NCBI GenBank assembly: GCA_030533405.1
Contig: JAUNJF010000005.1
Span: 97,447-137,014, forward strand
From: Eubacteriales bacterium
Lineage (GTDB): Bacteria > Bacillota > Clostridia > Lachnospirales > Lachnospiraceae
Direction of reading: 5' to 3'
Length of the DNA: 39,568 bases
Below the pieces are notes generated by a model. It was not told the DNA's origin. It searched no databases and was given only the letters and a program-made list of their open reading frames with translations. Shown in pieces: positions 25,594 through 34,367 of the stretch. The position numbers and the translations under genes were made by a program. Within the stretch, counting starts at the first letter, position 1; each line of letters opens with the position of its first letter.

Positions 25594-27048
25594 ATGTTTT
25601 TAAGTTATGAGGAAGCAAAGAAATATGAAAAAGAATATAATCTGATACCAGTGTGTAAGGAGATATATGCAGATGTTGCAACTCCAATTTCATTACTTCG
25701 CAAATTGAAGGAAATTGATAGCAGATATTATTTATTGGAAAGTGTGGAAGGTGGAAAACAGTGGGGTCAGTATTCATTTTTAGGTGTGAATCCATTGTTA
25801 CAGATTAGTTGTAAAAATGGAACGGTTACGATGAAAAGTGGGGCTATGGTAACACGAGAAAAAACGGATGCGATGGATGCGCTTAGAAAGTTGTTATCGC
25901 AATATCGTTCCCCTGCGATTGAGGGATTTCCTAGCTTTACAGGTGGATTGGTTGGTTATTTTTCTTACGAAATGATTGGTTATGCAGAGCCGAAGCTGAA
26001 TTTGAAAGAAAGTGATTTTGATGATTACAACTTAATGTTATTTGATAAAGTAATTGCATATGATCATTTGAAACAAAAGATTATTGTGATTGCAAATTAT
26101 CGTAGTGAAGATGGAGAAAAGGGATATAAGGCTGCGTTGTTGGAAATTGATAAGATGATTCATTTGATTCAGGATAATACACCTCTTGTAGAAGAGGTTG
26201 CAGATGAAAATGTAGAATTTCATTGCAATTTATCAGAGGAAGAATATTGTAATATGGTTCTTCGTACGAAGCAATATATTAAAGAAGGTGACATTTTTCA
26301 AGGTGTTATTTCCAGAAGATTTGAGGCGCAATATCAGGGAAGTTTGTTAAATGCATATCGTGTACTTCGAACCACCAATCCATCTCCGTATATGTATTTT
26401 ATTGGATGTGATGATGTGGAGATTGCAGGAACAAGTCCTGAGACTATGGTAAAACTTGTAAATGGAAAATTGACAACATTCCCTGTTGCAGGAACAAGAC
26501 CTAGAGGTGCAGATAAGGAATTGGATCTTGCATTAGAGAAAGAATTGTTAGCAGACGAGAAAGAGTGTGCAGAACATAATATGTTGGTTGATTTAGCAAG
26601 AAATGATATTGGAAAGATATCCGAGTTTGGGTCTGTGGAAGTGGAAGAGTACATGGCGATTCATCGTTTTTCAAAGGTAATGCATATCGCATCAACCGTA
26701 ATTGGAAAAATCAGGGAAGATAAAGATGGATGCGATACGATAAGCGCTTTATTGCCAGCGGGTACATTATCAGGTGCTCCGAAATTTAGAGCGTGTGAGA
26801 TTATTGATGAATTAGAGCCAGTTGCACGAGGTGTATATGGTGGAGCGATTGGTTATCTTGATTTTTCGGGTAATTTAGATGTTTGTATTGCAATTCGAAC
26901 TGCTGTGAAAAAAGGCAATCAGGTGTATGTGCAGGCGGGAGCAGGTGTTGTGGCAGATAGTGTGCCGGAAAATGAATATCAGGAGTGTGCAAATAAAGCG
27001 GGAGCGGTTATAGAAGCAATTAAGCGTGCTGCGGAGGTGAATGGATAA
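25594..27048 (+). CDS. trpE: Anthranilate synthase component I
   Basis: 484 residues; converts chorismate to anthranilate with ammonia delivered by TrpG. ATG 25594 follows AAGGAG by 8 nt. The N-terminal domain carries Y-Y-L-L-E-S-V-E-G-G; L-L-E-S is the tryptophan feedback-binding element, so end-product inhibition is expected. The chorismate-binding domain (about 220-480) has G-D-I-F-Q-G-V-I-S, T-F-P-V-A-G-T-R-P-R-G, the E-H-N-M-L-V-D-L-A-R-N-D segment and G-A-P-K-F-R-A. The stop and the trpG start overlap (TAATG). Confidence 0.96.
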   Translation: MFLSYEEAKKYEKEYNLIPVCKEIYADVATPISLLRKLKEIDSRYYLLESVEGGKQWGQYSFLGVNPLLQISCKNGTVTMKSGAMVTREKTDAMDALRKLLSQYRSPAIEGFPSFTGGLVGYFSYEMIGYAEPKLNLKESDFDDYNLMLFDKVIAYDHLKQKIIVIANYRSEDGEKGYKAALLEIDKMIHLIQDNTPLVEEVADENVEFHCNLSEEEYCNMVLRTKQYIKEGDIFQGVISRRFEAQYQGSLLNAYRVLRTTNPSPYMYFIGCDDVEIAGTSPETMVKLVNGKLTTFPVAGTRPRGADKELDLALEKELLADEKECAEHNMLVDLARNDIGKISEFGSVEVEEYMAIHRFSKVMHIASTVIGKIREDKDGCDTISALLPAGTLSGAPKFRACEIIDELEPVARGVYGGAIGYLDFSGNLDVCIAIRTAVKKGNQVYVQAGAGVVADSVPENEYQECANKAGAVIEAIKRAAEVNG

Positions 27049-27662
27049 TGATATTACTGATTGATAATTATGATAGTTTTTCCTACAATTTGGTACAAAT
27101 GATTGGAGGTATTTGTAAGGAAAAATATGAAAAGGGAGAAGTAAAAGAGGGGCCGAAAGACAACTATGGAATTAAAGTAGTAAGAAATGATGCGTTATCG
27201 GTAGAAGAGATTGAAAACATGGCGCCAGAATATATCATATTGTCTCCTGGTCCAGGAAGACCTGTGGATGCAGGAATCTGTGAAACTTTGCTTGCAACAT
27301 ATAAAAAGCCTGTAAAAATATTAGGTGTATGTTTGGGACATCAGGCAATCTGTGAGACGTTTGGGGGAACCATTACATATGCAAAGGAATTGATGCATGG
27401 AAAGACAAGTGAGATTCAGTTTTCGGAAGATAGTGAAATCTTTCGAAATATTCCACAGAATATCAAGATTGCAAGATATCATTCCTTGGCAGCGTTAGAT
27501 ACAGATATGCCAGAGTGTTTAGAAGTGATTGCACAAACTGCGGATGGTGAAATTATGGCAGTAAAGCACAAAGAAAAGGATATATATGGTTTTCAGTATC
27601 ATCCAGAATCTGTGTTAACAGAGTATGGAAAAGAAATGCTTGAAAACTTTTTGGATTTATAA
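27048..27662 (+). CDS. trpG: Anthranilate synthase component II (glutamine amidotransferase)
   Basis: 204 residues, class I amidotransferase: L-L-I-D-N-Y-D-S-F-S-Y-N at the N-terminus, S-P-G-P-G at 66-70, nucleophile Cys95 in I-L-G-V-C-L-G-H, and His185/Glu187 in Y-H-P-E-S. An insertion of about 20 charged residues (22-41) lengthens the N-terminal part. Position directly after trpE favours the tryptophan role; such subunits can also serve p-aminobenzoate synthesis. The gene is not followed by trpD, trpC or trpF. Confidence 0.94.
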   Translation: MILLIDNYDSFSYNLVQMIGGICKEKYEKGEVKEGPKDNYGIKVVRNDALSVEEIENMAPEYIILSPGPGRPVDAGICETLLATYKKPVKILGVCLGHQAICETFGGTITYAKELMHGKTSEIQFSEDSEIFRNIPQNIKIARYHSLAALDTDMPECLEVIAQTADGEIMAVKHKEKDIYGFQYHPESVLTEYGKEMLENFLDL

Positions 27663-27670
27663 TATAAAAA

Positions 27671-27796
27671 TGAACTTTTGATGATAAAAATGAACTTTTT
27701 GATTTCGTAAATGAATAAGATGAATTTAAAATGAACTTCTTATTGAACTTCTAGAGTCCTTGTGCTACAATGATATATTATAAAATGAACTTTTTT
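27671..27796. promoter_or_regulatory. Array of five TGAACTT operator-like repeats
   Basis: TGAACTT starts at 27671, 27691, 27732, 27744 and 27786, mostly within AAAATGAACTTTT. The first two lie in tandem 20-bp units; others are 41, 12 and 42 bp apart. They flank and overlap the promoter of the HTH-aminotransferase gene (the fourth covers the -35 box), suggesting autoregulation. Confidence 0.65.
27743..27771 (+). promoter_or_regulatory. Promoter of the HTH-aminotransferase gene
   Basis: TTGAAC (27743-27748), 17-bp spacer, extended -10 TGCTACAAT (27763-27771). Confidence 0.65.
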
Positions 27797-27834
27797 GCAA
27801 AGTGTTTGAAATAAAAGCAAGAAGGAGATAAAGA

Positions 27835-29370
27835 ATGGTAGAACAGTCATTTGCACAACGTTTTAAGGAGGCAATGAACCGTCAGGGATTGAAACAAGTG
27901 GATTTGATTAAGGCAGCAGCCAATCAGGGGATAAAGCTTGGAAAGAGCCAAATTAGTCAATATGTGAGTGGTAAATCGGTTCCACGAGCGAATATTGGTT
28001 CTTTTTTAGCAAAGGAGCTTGGAGTAGATTGCGAATGGTTGTATGGAAGAGTAGATACTGAGACTTCAAAGGAGTTAGCAGGTATGCAGGATAATCCATC
28101 AGAAGAGATGGTGGATATGTCGGGTAAAAAACGGAAATCAGAAAGGAAGAATGAGATGAGAGAGTTTAAGAAATCAACCAAATTGGATAATGTTTTATAT
28201 GATGTAAGAGGACCAGTTGTAGATGAGGCTTCTAGAATGGAAGAAAATGGAACTAGTGTTTTGAAGTTAAACATTGGTAATCCAGCTCCGTTTGGATTTC
28301 GTACACCTGATGAGGTTGTGTACGATATGCAGCGACAGTTGACAGAGTGTGAGGGTTATTCTGCATCGAAGGGATTATTTTCTGCCAGAAAAGCGATTAT
28401 GCAATATTCGCAGATTAAGCAGATACCGAATGTTACAATTGATGATATCTATACAGGTAATGGTGTTAGTGAACTGATTAATCTTAGTATGTCAGCACTT
28501 TTGAATGATGGAGATGAAGTGCTTGTTCCAGCGCCAGATTACCCATTATGGACTGCCTGTGTAACATTGGCAGGTGGTAAAGCTGTTCATTATATTTGTG
28601 ATGAACAGTCAGAATGGTATCCAGATATGGATGATATTAAAAAGAAGATTTCAGATAGAACAAAGGCGATTGTAATTATTAATCCAAACAATCCTACAGG
28701 TGCGTTATATCCAAGAGAAGTGTTACAGCAAATCGTTGATATTGCAAGAGAGCATCAGTTGATTATCTTTAGTGATGAGATTTATGATCGTTTGGTAATG
28801 GATGATGAAGAGCATATTTCCATTGCATCGTTGGCACCAGATTTGTTCTGTGTAACATTTAGCGGCTTGTCAAAGTCTCATATGATTGCTGGATATCGAA
28901 TCGGCTGGATGGTGCTGAGCGGTAATAAGAGTATTGCAGGGGATTATATTCAGGGATTGAATATGCTGTCAAATATGCGTCTTTGTTCTAATGTTCCTGC
29001 ACAGTCAATTGTGCAGACTGCATTAGGTGGATATCAGAGTGTGAATAATTACATTGTTCCAGGTGGACGTATTTATGAACAGAGAGAATATATTTATAAA
29101 GCGTTGAATGATATTCCAGGCGTAAGTGCTGTAAAACCAAAGGCTGCATTTTACATTTTCCCTAAGGTGGATGTGAAAAAGTTCAATATTATGGATGATG
29201 AAAAGTTTGCATTGGATTTGCTTCGTGAGAAGAAGATATTGATTATTCATGGAGGCGGATTCAACTGGGGTAAACCAGATCATTTCCGTGTTGTTTATTT
29301 ACCTCGTATTGAAGTATTAAAGGATGCGATTGAAAAAATGACAGATTTCTTCGAATATTATCGTCAGTAA
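27835..29370 (+). CDS. XRE-type HTH fused to an AlaA-like alanine aminotransferase
   Basis: 511 residues. Residues 6-70 form a Cro/CI-like HTH (Q-V-D-L-I-K-A-A...K-S-Q-I-S-Q-Y-V-S-G-K-S-V-P), then a charged linker (75-110). Residues 111-510 are a class I PLP aminotransferase close to E. coli AlaA: K-L-D-N-V-L-Y-D-V-R-G-P-V, L-K-L-N-I-G-N-P-A-P-F-G-F, V-P-A-P-D-Y-P-L-W-T-A, N-P-N-N-P-T-G-A, and the PLP lysine Lys347 in S-G-L-S-K-S-H. AlaA makes alanine from pyruvate and glutamate. All catalytic motifs are intact. Strong AAGGAG ahead of ATG 27835. Inferred: an enzyme that also binds DNA, perhaps at the TGAACTT repeats before its own gene. Confidence 0.92.
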   Translation: MVEQSFAQRFKEAMNRQGLKQVDLIKAAANQGIKLGKSQISQYVSGKSVPRANIGSFLAKELGVDCEWLYGRVDTETSKELAGMQDNPSEEMVDMSGKKRKSERKNEMREFKKSTKLDNVLYDVRGPVVDEASRMEENGTSVLKLNIGNPAPFGFRTPDEVVYDMQRQLTECEGYSASKGLFSARKAIMQYSQIKQIPNVTIDDIYTGNGVSELINLSMSALLNDGDEVLVPAPDYPLWTACVTLAGGKAVHYICDEQSEWYPDMDDIKKKISDRTKAIVIINPNNPTGALYPREVLQQIVDIAREHQLIIFSDEIYDRLVMDDEEHISIASLAPDLFCVTFSGLSKSHMIAGYRIGWMVLSGNKSIAGDYIQGLNMLSNMRLCSNVPAQSIVQTALGGYQSVNNYIVPGGRIYEQREYIYKALNDIPGVSAVKPKAAFYIFPKVDVKKFNIMDDEKFALDLLREKKILIIHGGGFNWGKPDHFRVVYLPRIEVLKDAIEKMTDFFEYYRQ

Positions 29371-29395
29371 GAATAATGGGTTCGAGGTGTAATAG

Positions 29396-30550
29396 ATGAG
29401 GGGACAATCCGTTAAAAAAAGGATTTTTGATGTAATTCAAATTGGAAATCGGGATGATATGCCAAGTTTAATCTTTGATTTTGTAATTGTATTCATGATA
29501 ATTGTGAATATTGCGATTACATTTATGCAGACCTTTGATGAGTTTCATGCATATGCGCATTTGTTTTCTAGTATTGAGCTGATTACAATGATTGTTTTTA
29601 TGCTTGAATATTGTTTACGTATATGGACAGCGAGCTACTTGTACAAAGATAAAAATGTAAGACAGGCACAGATCAAGTTTATTTTCTCGTTTTACGGAAT
29701 TATTGATTTGTTGACGTTTTTGCCATATTTTTTGCCGTTCTTTTTACCAAGCGGCGTGGTAGCATTTCGAATGTTCCGTGTGGTCCGTATTCTTCGTTTG
29801 TTTCGGATTAATGCGAATTATGATGCGTTTAATGTTATCACAGATGTATTAAAGGACAAAAGAGATCAGATTATTTCATCTATTTTTCTTGTGTTTGTTT
29901 TGATGATGGCATCCTCTCTTTGCATGTATGGATTAGAACACGAAGCGCAACCTGACAAATTTGCAAATGCATTTTCGGGAATATGGTGGTCTGTATCAAC
30001 ATTATTAACGGTTGGGTATGGTGATATCTATCCAGTGACGGTTGGCGGTCGAATTATGGCAATTGTGATTGCATTTTTGGGTGTTGGTATGGTTGCAATT
30101 CCAACAGGTATTATTTCCGCAGGTTTCGTAGAATATTTTTCAAAGGTAAAAGTTGGAAGTTACATGAAGCATGAGGAGGATTTTGTTACATTGGAAGTGA
30201 CCAAAAATCATCCGTATTGCGGTAAGTTGATAAAAGATATTGATTTGGTTAAAGGTTTATATTTAGCAGCAATTCTTCGAGAGGATAATGTTTGCTTTCC
30301 GACTGATGACTTGTGCGTTAAGTCAGGGGATTTATTGCTAATTGGAACTGTTTCGTATTCTCGTATTGATGCGACAGTAGAAGATATTGTGCTGGTGGCG
30401 GGGCATCCGTGGATTGAACAACCGATAAAGAATTTGGATTTATCTAGACGTGAATATATTGTTATGGTGAAGAGAAAAAACAAAATAATAGCGCCACGTG
30501 GGATGACAATTTTAAAAGAAGGAGATAACATATTAATTCTCAGGAAATAG
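29396..30550 (+). CDS. Voltage-gated-type potassium channel with C-terminal RCK_C domains
   Basis: 384 residues. Six-helix layout: S1 about 25-45, S2/S3 to about 115, S4-like R-M-F-R-V-V-R-I-L-R-L-F-R at about 123-137 with Arg every third residue, then the pore loop with T-V-G-Y-G-D (about 205-210) and S6. The cytosolic part (about 260-384) has two TrkA-C-like segments (L-I-K-D-I-D-L...G-D-L-L-L-I and P-I-K-N-L-D-L...G-D-N-I-L-I-L), which bind small ligands in this family. Intact and likely functional. Why it sits between trp genes is not apparent. Confidence 0.92.
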   Translation: MRGQSVKKRIFDVIQIGNRDDMPSLIFDFVIVFMIIVNIAITFMQTFDEFHAYAHLFSSIELITMIVFMLEYCLRIWTASYLYKDKNVRQAQIKFIFSFYGIIDLLTFLPYFLPFFLPSGVVAFRMFRVVRILRLFRINANYDAFNVITDVLKDKRDQIISSIFLVFVLMMASSLCMYGLEHEAQPDKFANAFSGIWWSVSTLLTVGYGDIYPVTVGGRIMAIVIAFLGVGMVAIPTGIISAGFVEYFSKVKVGSYMKHEEDFVTLEVTKNHPYCGKLIKDIDLVKGLYLAAILREDNVCFPTDDLCVKSGDLLLIGTVSYSRIDATVEDIVLVAGHPWIEQPIKNLDLSRREYIVMVKRKNKIIAPRGMTILKEGDNILILRK

Positions 30551-30564
30551 ATGTTAAAAAATAT

Positions 30565-30593
30565 TTGACAAATCTATGTAGGAATAATATACT
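30565..30593 (+). promoter_or_regulatory. Promoter of the trpB T-box transcript
   Basis: TTGACA (30565-30570), 17-bp spacer, TATACT (30588-30593). Confidence 0.85.
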
Positions 30594-30599
30594 AAACAA

Positions 30600-30899
30600 A
30601 AGTAGATAACTGTTTTTCAGTTGTATAATATATAAACCGATGAGTAAGAAGAGTATGCTATTGTGAAACTTTACAGAGAGCTGTGATGGTGGGATTCAGC
30701 AAGTGGTCAATAGTTGAATGGGCTTACGAGGGTGGCTTGAAATGCGTTGCAGAGTAGATGTCAACGGGAACCTGTCCGTTATCAAGGGGGAACATATGAT
30801 AGTATGTTGAGAAAGTGGATGCAACGCATCAATTTGGGTGGTACCGCAGAAGTATAATATAGCTTTTGTCCCTAATATAGGGACAGAAGCTTTTTTTTT
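30600..30899 (+). promoter_or_regulatory. T-box riboswitch (tRNA-Trp) upstream of trpBA
   Basis: Same architecture as the trpEG leader: AGTA element, GAGAGCTGTGATGGTGG, likely specifier G-A-A-TGG with TGG at 30719-30721, T-box TGGGTGGTACCGC (30835-30847), and terminator. The long shared stretches point to a duplication. Confidence 0.93.
30861..30899 (+). terminator. T-box regulated terminator before trpB
   Basis: AGCTTTTGTCCC and GGGACAGAAGCT pair around a 7-nt loop, followed by a run of nine T. Confidence 0.9.
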
Positions 30900-30913
30900 G
30901 AAAGGAGTTTACT

Positions 30914-32098
30914 ATGGAAACAGGAAGATACGGAGAATTCGGTGGGCAGTATGTGCCGGAGACTCTAATGAACGCAGTTCATGAGTTGGAAGAGGCCTAT
31001 GAACATTATAAAAATGATCCTGCATTTGTAGCAGAATTAGACGATTTGATGAAAAATTATGCAGGAAGACCATCGCTGTTATATTATGCTGAGAAAATGA
31101 CAAAAGATCTTGGTGGCGCAAAGATATACTTAAAGCGAGAAGATTTGAATCATACAGGTTCTCATAAGATTAACAATGTATTAGGTCAGGTATTATTAGC
31201 GAAGAAAATGGGAAAAACGCGTGTTATTGCTGAGACAGGTGCTGGACAACATGGTGTGGCTACAGCAACAGCAGCTGCGTTAATGGGTATGGAATGTGAA
31301 ATCTTTATGGGTAAAGAGGACACAGAGCGTCAGGCATTGAATGTATTTCGTATGGAGCTTTTAGGCGCGAAAGTGCATGCAGTTACAACTGGTACGCAGA
31401 CATTAAAGGATGCGGTGAATGAGGCCATGAGAGAGTGGACAAACCGTGTAGATGATACATTATATGTGTTAGGTTCCGTTATGGGTCCACATCCGTTTCC
31501 TATGATTGTCAGAGATTTTCAGAGTGTAATTAGTAAAGAGAGCCGAGCACAGATTTTAGAAGTTGAAGGAAAACTTCCGGATGCAGTTGTTGCCTGTGTA
31601 GGTGGTGGTAGTAATGCCATGGGTTCATTTTATGAATATATCAATGATGAGGGTGTGCAATTAATTGGTTGTGAGGCGGCTGGATTAGGTGTAGATAATC
31701 CGAAAAATGCTGCAACGATTGCCAATGGGTCAATGGGAATATTCCACGGTATGAAATCATTATTCTGTCAAAATGAATATGGACAAATTGCTCCTGTATA
31801 TTCTATTTCTGCAGGTCTTGATTACCCAGGAATTGGACCAGAGCATGCATGGTTAAATGAAACAGGAAGAGCACAGTATGTTCCAATTACAGATGAAGAA
31901 GCTGTTAAGGCTTTTGAATATTTGTCAAGAGTGGAAGGTATTATTCCTGCCATAGAGAGTTCTCATGCTGTAGCACAGGTTATGAAGATTGCAGGAAGTA
32001 TGCGAAAAGATCAGATTATAGTTGTTACCATATCTGGTCGAGGAGATAAAGATGTTGCAGCGATTGCGCGATATAGAGGGGTAGAAATTTATGAGTAG
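30914..32098 (+). CDS. trpB: Tryptophan synthase beta chain
   Basis: 394 residues; joins indole (channelled from TrpA) with serine. Start behind AAAGGAG. TrpB1-type motifs: [13 protein letters not shown], the PLP lysine Lys85 in [19 protein letters not shown], and the phosphate-binding C-V-G-G-G-S-N-A. The stop overlaps the trpA start by 8 bp, so the two subunits are translationally coupled. Confidence 0.97.
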   Translation: METGRYGEFGGQYVPETLMNAVHELEEAYEHYKNDPAFVAELDDLMKNYAGRPSLLYYAEKMTKDLGGAKIYLKREDLNHTGSHKINNVLGQVLLAKKMGKTRVIAETGAGQHGVATATAAALMGMECEIFMGKEDTERQALNVFRMELLGAKVHAVTTGTQTLKDAVNEAMREWTNRVDDTLYVLGSVMGPHPFPMIVRDFQSVISKESRAQILEVEGKLPDAVVACVGGGSNAMGSFYEYINDEGVQLIGCEAAGLGVDNPKNAATIANGSMGIFHGMKSLFCQNEYGQIAPVYSISAGLDYPGIGPEHAWLNETGRAQYVPITDEEAVKAFEYLSRVEGIIPAIESSHAVAQVMKIAGSMRKDQIIVVTISGRGDKDVAAIARYRGVEIYE

Positions 32099-32867
32099 AA
32101 TTAGTGATGCATTTAAAAATGGAAAGGCATTTATACCATTTATTACTGGAGGAGATCCGGATATTGAAAGTACATTTGAATTTGTAAAGACAATGGCAGA
32201 AAATGGGGCAGATATTATTGAAATTGGTATTCCGTTTTCTGATCCAATTGCAGAAGGACCTGTTATTCAGGATGCTGATTTGAGAGCATTGGCATCTGGT
32301 ACAACAACAGATGCTTTGTTTGAAATGGTTGAAAGATTACGGAAAGAAATTACCATTCCTTTGATTTTTATGACATATGCCAATCCTATTTATGTATATG
32401 GAAAAGAGCGTTTTATGAAACGTTGTGCACAGGTTGGAATTGATGGTGTGATTGTACCGGATATTCCGTTCGAGGAGAAAGGCGAATTGGTAGATGTGTG
32501 CCGAGACAATGGCATCGAGTTAATTTCCATGATTGCACCAACATCTGAGCAGAGAATTGAAACGATTGCCTCAGAGGCAACAGGCTTTATTTATTGCGTA
32601 TCTTCACTGGGTGTTACAGGTGTTAGAACAGAAATCCGTACAGACATTGCATCGATGGTAAAGCATGTGAAAAGCGTTACAGATACACCAGTTGCTGTTG
32701 GATTTGGTATTTCAACACCAGAGCAAGCGAAGAAGATGGCTGGTTTGTCAGATGGTGCGATTGTAGGAAGTGCGATTGTGAAAATCGTTGCTCAGTACGG
32801 AAAGGATGCAACATCGCATATTGCTACATATGTGAAACAGATGAAAGAAGCAGTTATGGAAGCGTAA
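32091..32867 (+). CDS. trpA: Tryptophan synthase alpha chain
   Basis: 258 residues; cleaves indole-3-glycerol phosphate to indole. TIM-barrel motifs: [10 protein letters not shown] at the front, catalytic Glu44 in [11 protein letters not shown], Asp61 in V-I-Q-D-A, and the phosphate-binding V-G-F-G-I-S and G-S-A-I-V. Substrate supply requires TrpC, which is not in this window. Confidence 0.96.
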   Translation: MSRISDAFKNGKAFIPFITGGDPDIESTFEFVKTMAENGADIIEIGIPFSDPIAEGPVIQDADLRALASGTTTDALFEMVERLRKEITIPLIFMTYANPIYVYGKERFMKRCAQVGIDGVIVPDIPFEEKGELVDVCRDNGIELISMIAPTSEQRIETIASEATGFIYCVSSLGVTGVRTEIRTDIASMVKHVKSVTDTPVAVGFGISTPEQAKKMAGLSDGAIVGSAIVKIVAQYGKDATSHIATYVKQMKEAVMEA

Positions 32868-32886
32868 TTGTATAAAGAAATGATGG

Positions 32887-32930
32887 GAGTCAACAAACGA
32901 ATTTATGTTGTTTGTTGGCTCTTATTTTTT
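32887..32930 (+). terminator. Terminator after trpBA
   Basis: GAGTCAACAAAC (32887-32898) pairs with GTTTGTTGGCTC (32910-32921), one wobble, then TTATTTTTT. Confidence 0.88.
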
Positions 32931-33297
32931 GTGATGAGAAAAAATGGCTGGGGAAAAAGTAATAAAGCTCTAACGGACATAATAAACAGGTGTAATTGTA
33001 CGATTTGAAAAAAGTGATGCTTGTGAGTAATGTTTGGAAAGAAAAATTAAGCAGATAAAGAAAAATAAAGATTGAGAAAGAGAATATGGTTTGTAAAATG
33101 TGATGATTAAAAATTCGAAATGTGATTGGAACAAAAATAAATGTCGAAAAAAAGATTTGCCTTCAAATTTCAAAGTGGCTAAAAAATAATTTTTTTTAAA
33201 AACTTGAAAAATGGATAAATGAAAAAAATTATTATAAAAAAGATAAATTGGCAAAAAGATTTGGAAAATGTGATGGGTGAAAAGGGGAATATTTTTG
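32931..33297. other. AT-rich intergenic stretch without a recognisable gene
   Basis: A-rich on the plus strand with many AAAAA/GAAAA runs. Open frames here are short or lack ribosome sites. No tRNA, riboswitch or repeat family recognised. Confidence 0.5.
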
Positions 33298-33326
33298 TTG
33301 AATAAAATAGATAATCTACTTATAAT
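33298..33326 (+). promoter_or_regulatory. Promoter of the cation antiporter gene
   Basis: TTGAAT (33298-33303), 17-bp spacer, TATAAT (33321-33326); leader of about 100 nt. Confidence 0.75.
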
Positions 33327-33399
33327 ATAGGTTACGGTTATAATAAGAAATGAAATATTATATGTAAGAAAAATATCATATGTTATAGTCGAGCATGGA

Positions 33400-33421
33400 A
33401 AGGAGAGTACGTTTTTCGTAC
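33400..33421 (+). promoter_or_regulatory. Ribosome site separated from the start codon by a hairpin
   Basis: AAGGAGAG (33400-33407) is followed at once by GTACG-TTTTT-CGTAC (33407-33421); ATG is at 33432. Linear spacing from GGAG is about 26 nt, too long, but folding the hairpin would bring it to roughly 11 nt. No alternative in-frame start lies closer. Confidence 0.5.
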
Positions 33422-33431
33422 AGTAAAAAAT

Positions 33432-34364
33432 ATGAAATTAGTGATTGCAGTGGTATTGCTGGTTGTAGGTTTTTGTTTACTGATTAAAGGAGCAGATTGG
33501 TTTGTGGATGGTGCAGCAGGAATTGCTGCTCGTTTTGGAATCCCGCAGCTTGTAATCGGATTAACGATTGTGGCAATGGGAACTTCGGCACCAGAAGCGG
33601 CGGTTAGTATTACAGCAGCAAAAAGTGGAAATGCAGGCATCACAATTGGAAATGTACTAGGAAGTAATATTATGAATGTACTGGTTATTTTAGGTATCAC
33701 CTCCGTGATTACTTCTATTGCGGTACAAAAATCGACAGTTAAATATGAGCTTCCGTTTATGTTAGTAATCTCAGCAGTATTGTTGGTTTTAGGATACACA
33801 GGAAATGAGATTGTGTTGTGGGAAGGCGTTGTGCTTTGGGGATTTTTCGTCGTATACCTAGTATATTTGTTTATCATGGCAAAAAAAGGTGGCAATGAGG
33901 AAGAGGAAGAAAAGCAAAGAGCTTTATGGTTGCAGATTATCATGTTGATTGTAGGTGCAGCAGGTATTGTATTTGGTGCGGATTTAACTGTAGATAATGC
34001 GACAGTAATCGCTGAGACATTTGGTATGGATGATCGTATTATTGGATTGACAATTGTTGCATTTGGTACCTCTCTTCCAGAATTGGTTACTTCCATTACT
34101 GCAGCGCGTAAAGGAAAAGCGGATATTGCGATTGGTAATATCGTAGGTAGCAATATTTTTAATATTTTATTTGTTACAGGAACAACAGCGTTAATCACTC
34201 CAGTAGCGTTTAAACAAGGTTTTGTTGTAGATGGTCTTGTTTCAATTGTGGCAGGCATTCTTTTGTGGTTCGGTGTATTCAAGAAAAACATGTTAGAGCG
34301 AAAAGTTGGTATTGTAATGTTAGTAGGATATGCGGCATATTTTGTTTATTTATTAGTTGGTTGA
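33432..34364 (+). CDS. Calcium/sodium antiporter, CaCA family (YrbG-like)
   Basis: 310 residues, about ten helices in two inverted halves. The alpha repeats are visible: G-T-S-A-P-E-A-A-V-S in the first and G-T-S-L-P-E-L-V-T-S in the second, each followed by a G-N-x-x-G-S-N-I motif. The Glu in each repeat coordinates the cation. A charged loop (E-E-E-E-E-K) links the halves. Exchanges Ca2+ (or other cations) for Na+ or H+. The stop lies 3 nt before the next start, so it is likely an operon with the receiver-HD-GYP gene. Confidence 0.93.
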   Translation: MKLVIAVVLLVVGFCLLIKGADWFVDGAAGIAARFGIPQLVIGLTIVAMGTSAPEAAVSITAAKSGNAGITIGNVLGSNIMNVLVILGITSVITSIAVQKSTVKYELPFMLVISAVLLVLGYTGNEIVLWEGVVLWGFFVVYLVYLFIMAKKGGNEEEEEKQRALWLQIIMLIVGAAGIVFGADLTVDNATVIAETFGMDDRIIGLTIVAFGTSLPELVTSITAARKGKADIAIGNIVGSNIFNILFVTGTTALITPVAFKQGFVVDGLVSIVAGILLWFGVFKKNMLERKVGIVMLVGYAAYFVYLLVG

Positions 34365-34367
34365 CGA

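Noticed and set aside
32970-33254. 94-codon minus-strand frame in the gap after trpA
   Set aside because: Phe/Leu/Ser-rich translation from A-rich DNA, no start context, no family resemblance.
33383-34291. 302-codon open frame antisense to the cation antiporter gene
   Set aside because: Low-complexity Thr/Ile/Pro/Asn-rich translation typical of an antisense shadow of a hydrophobic gene; no ribosome site.
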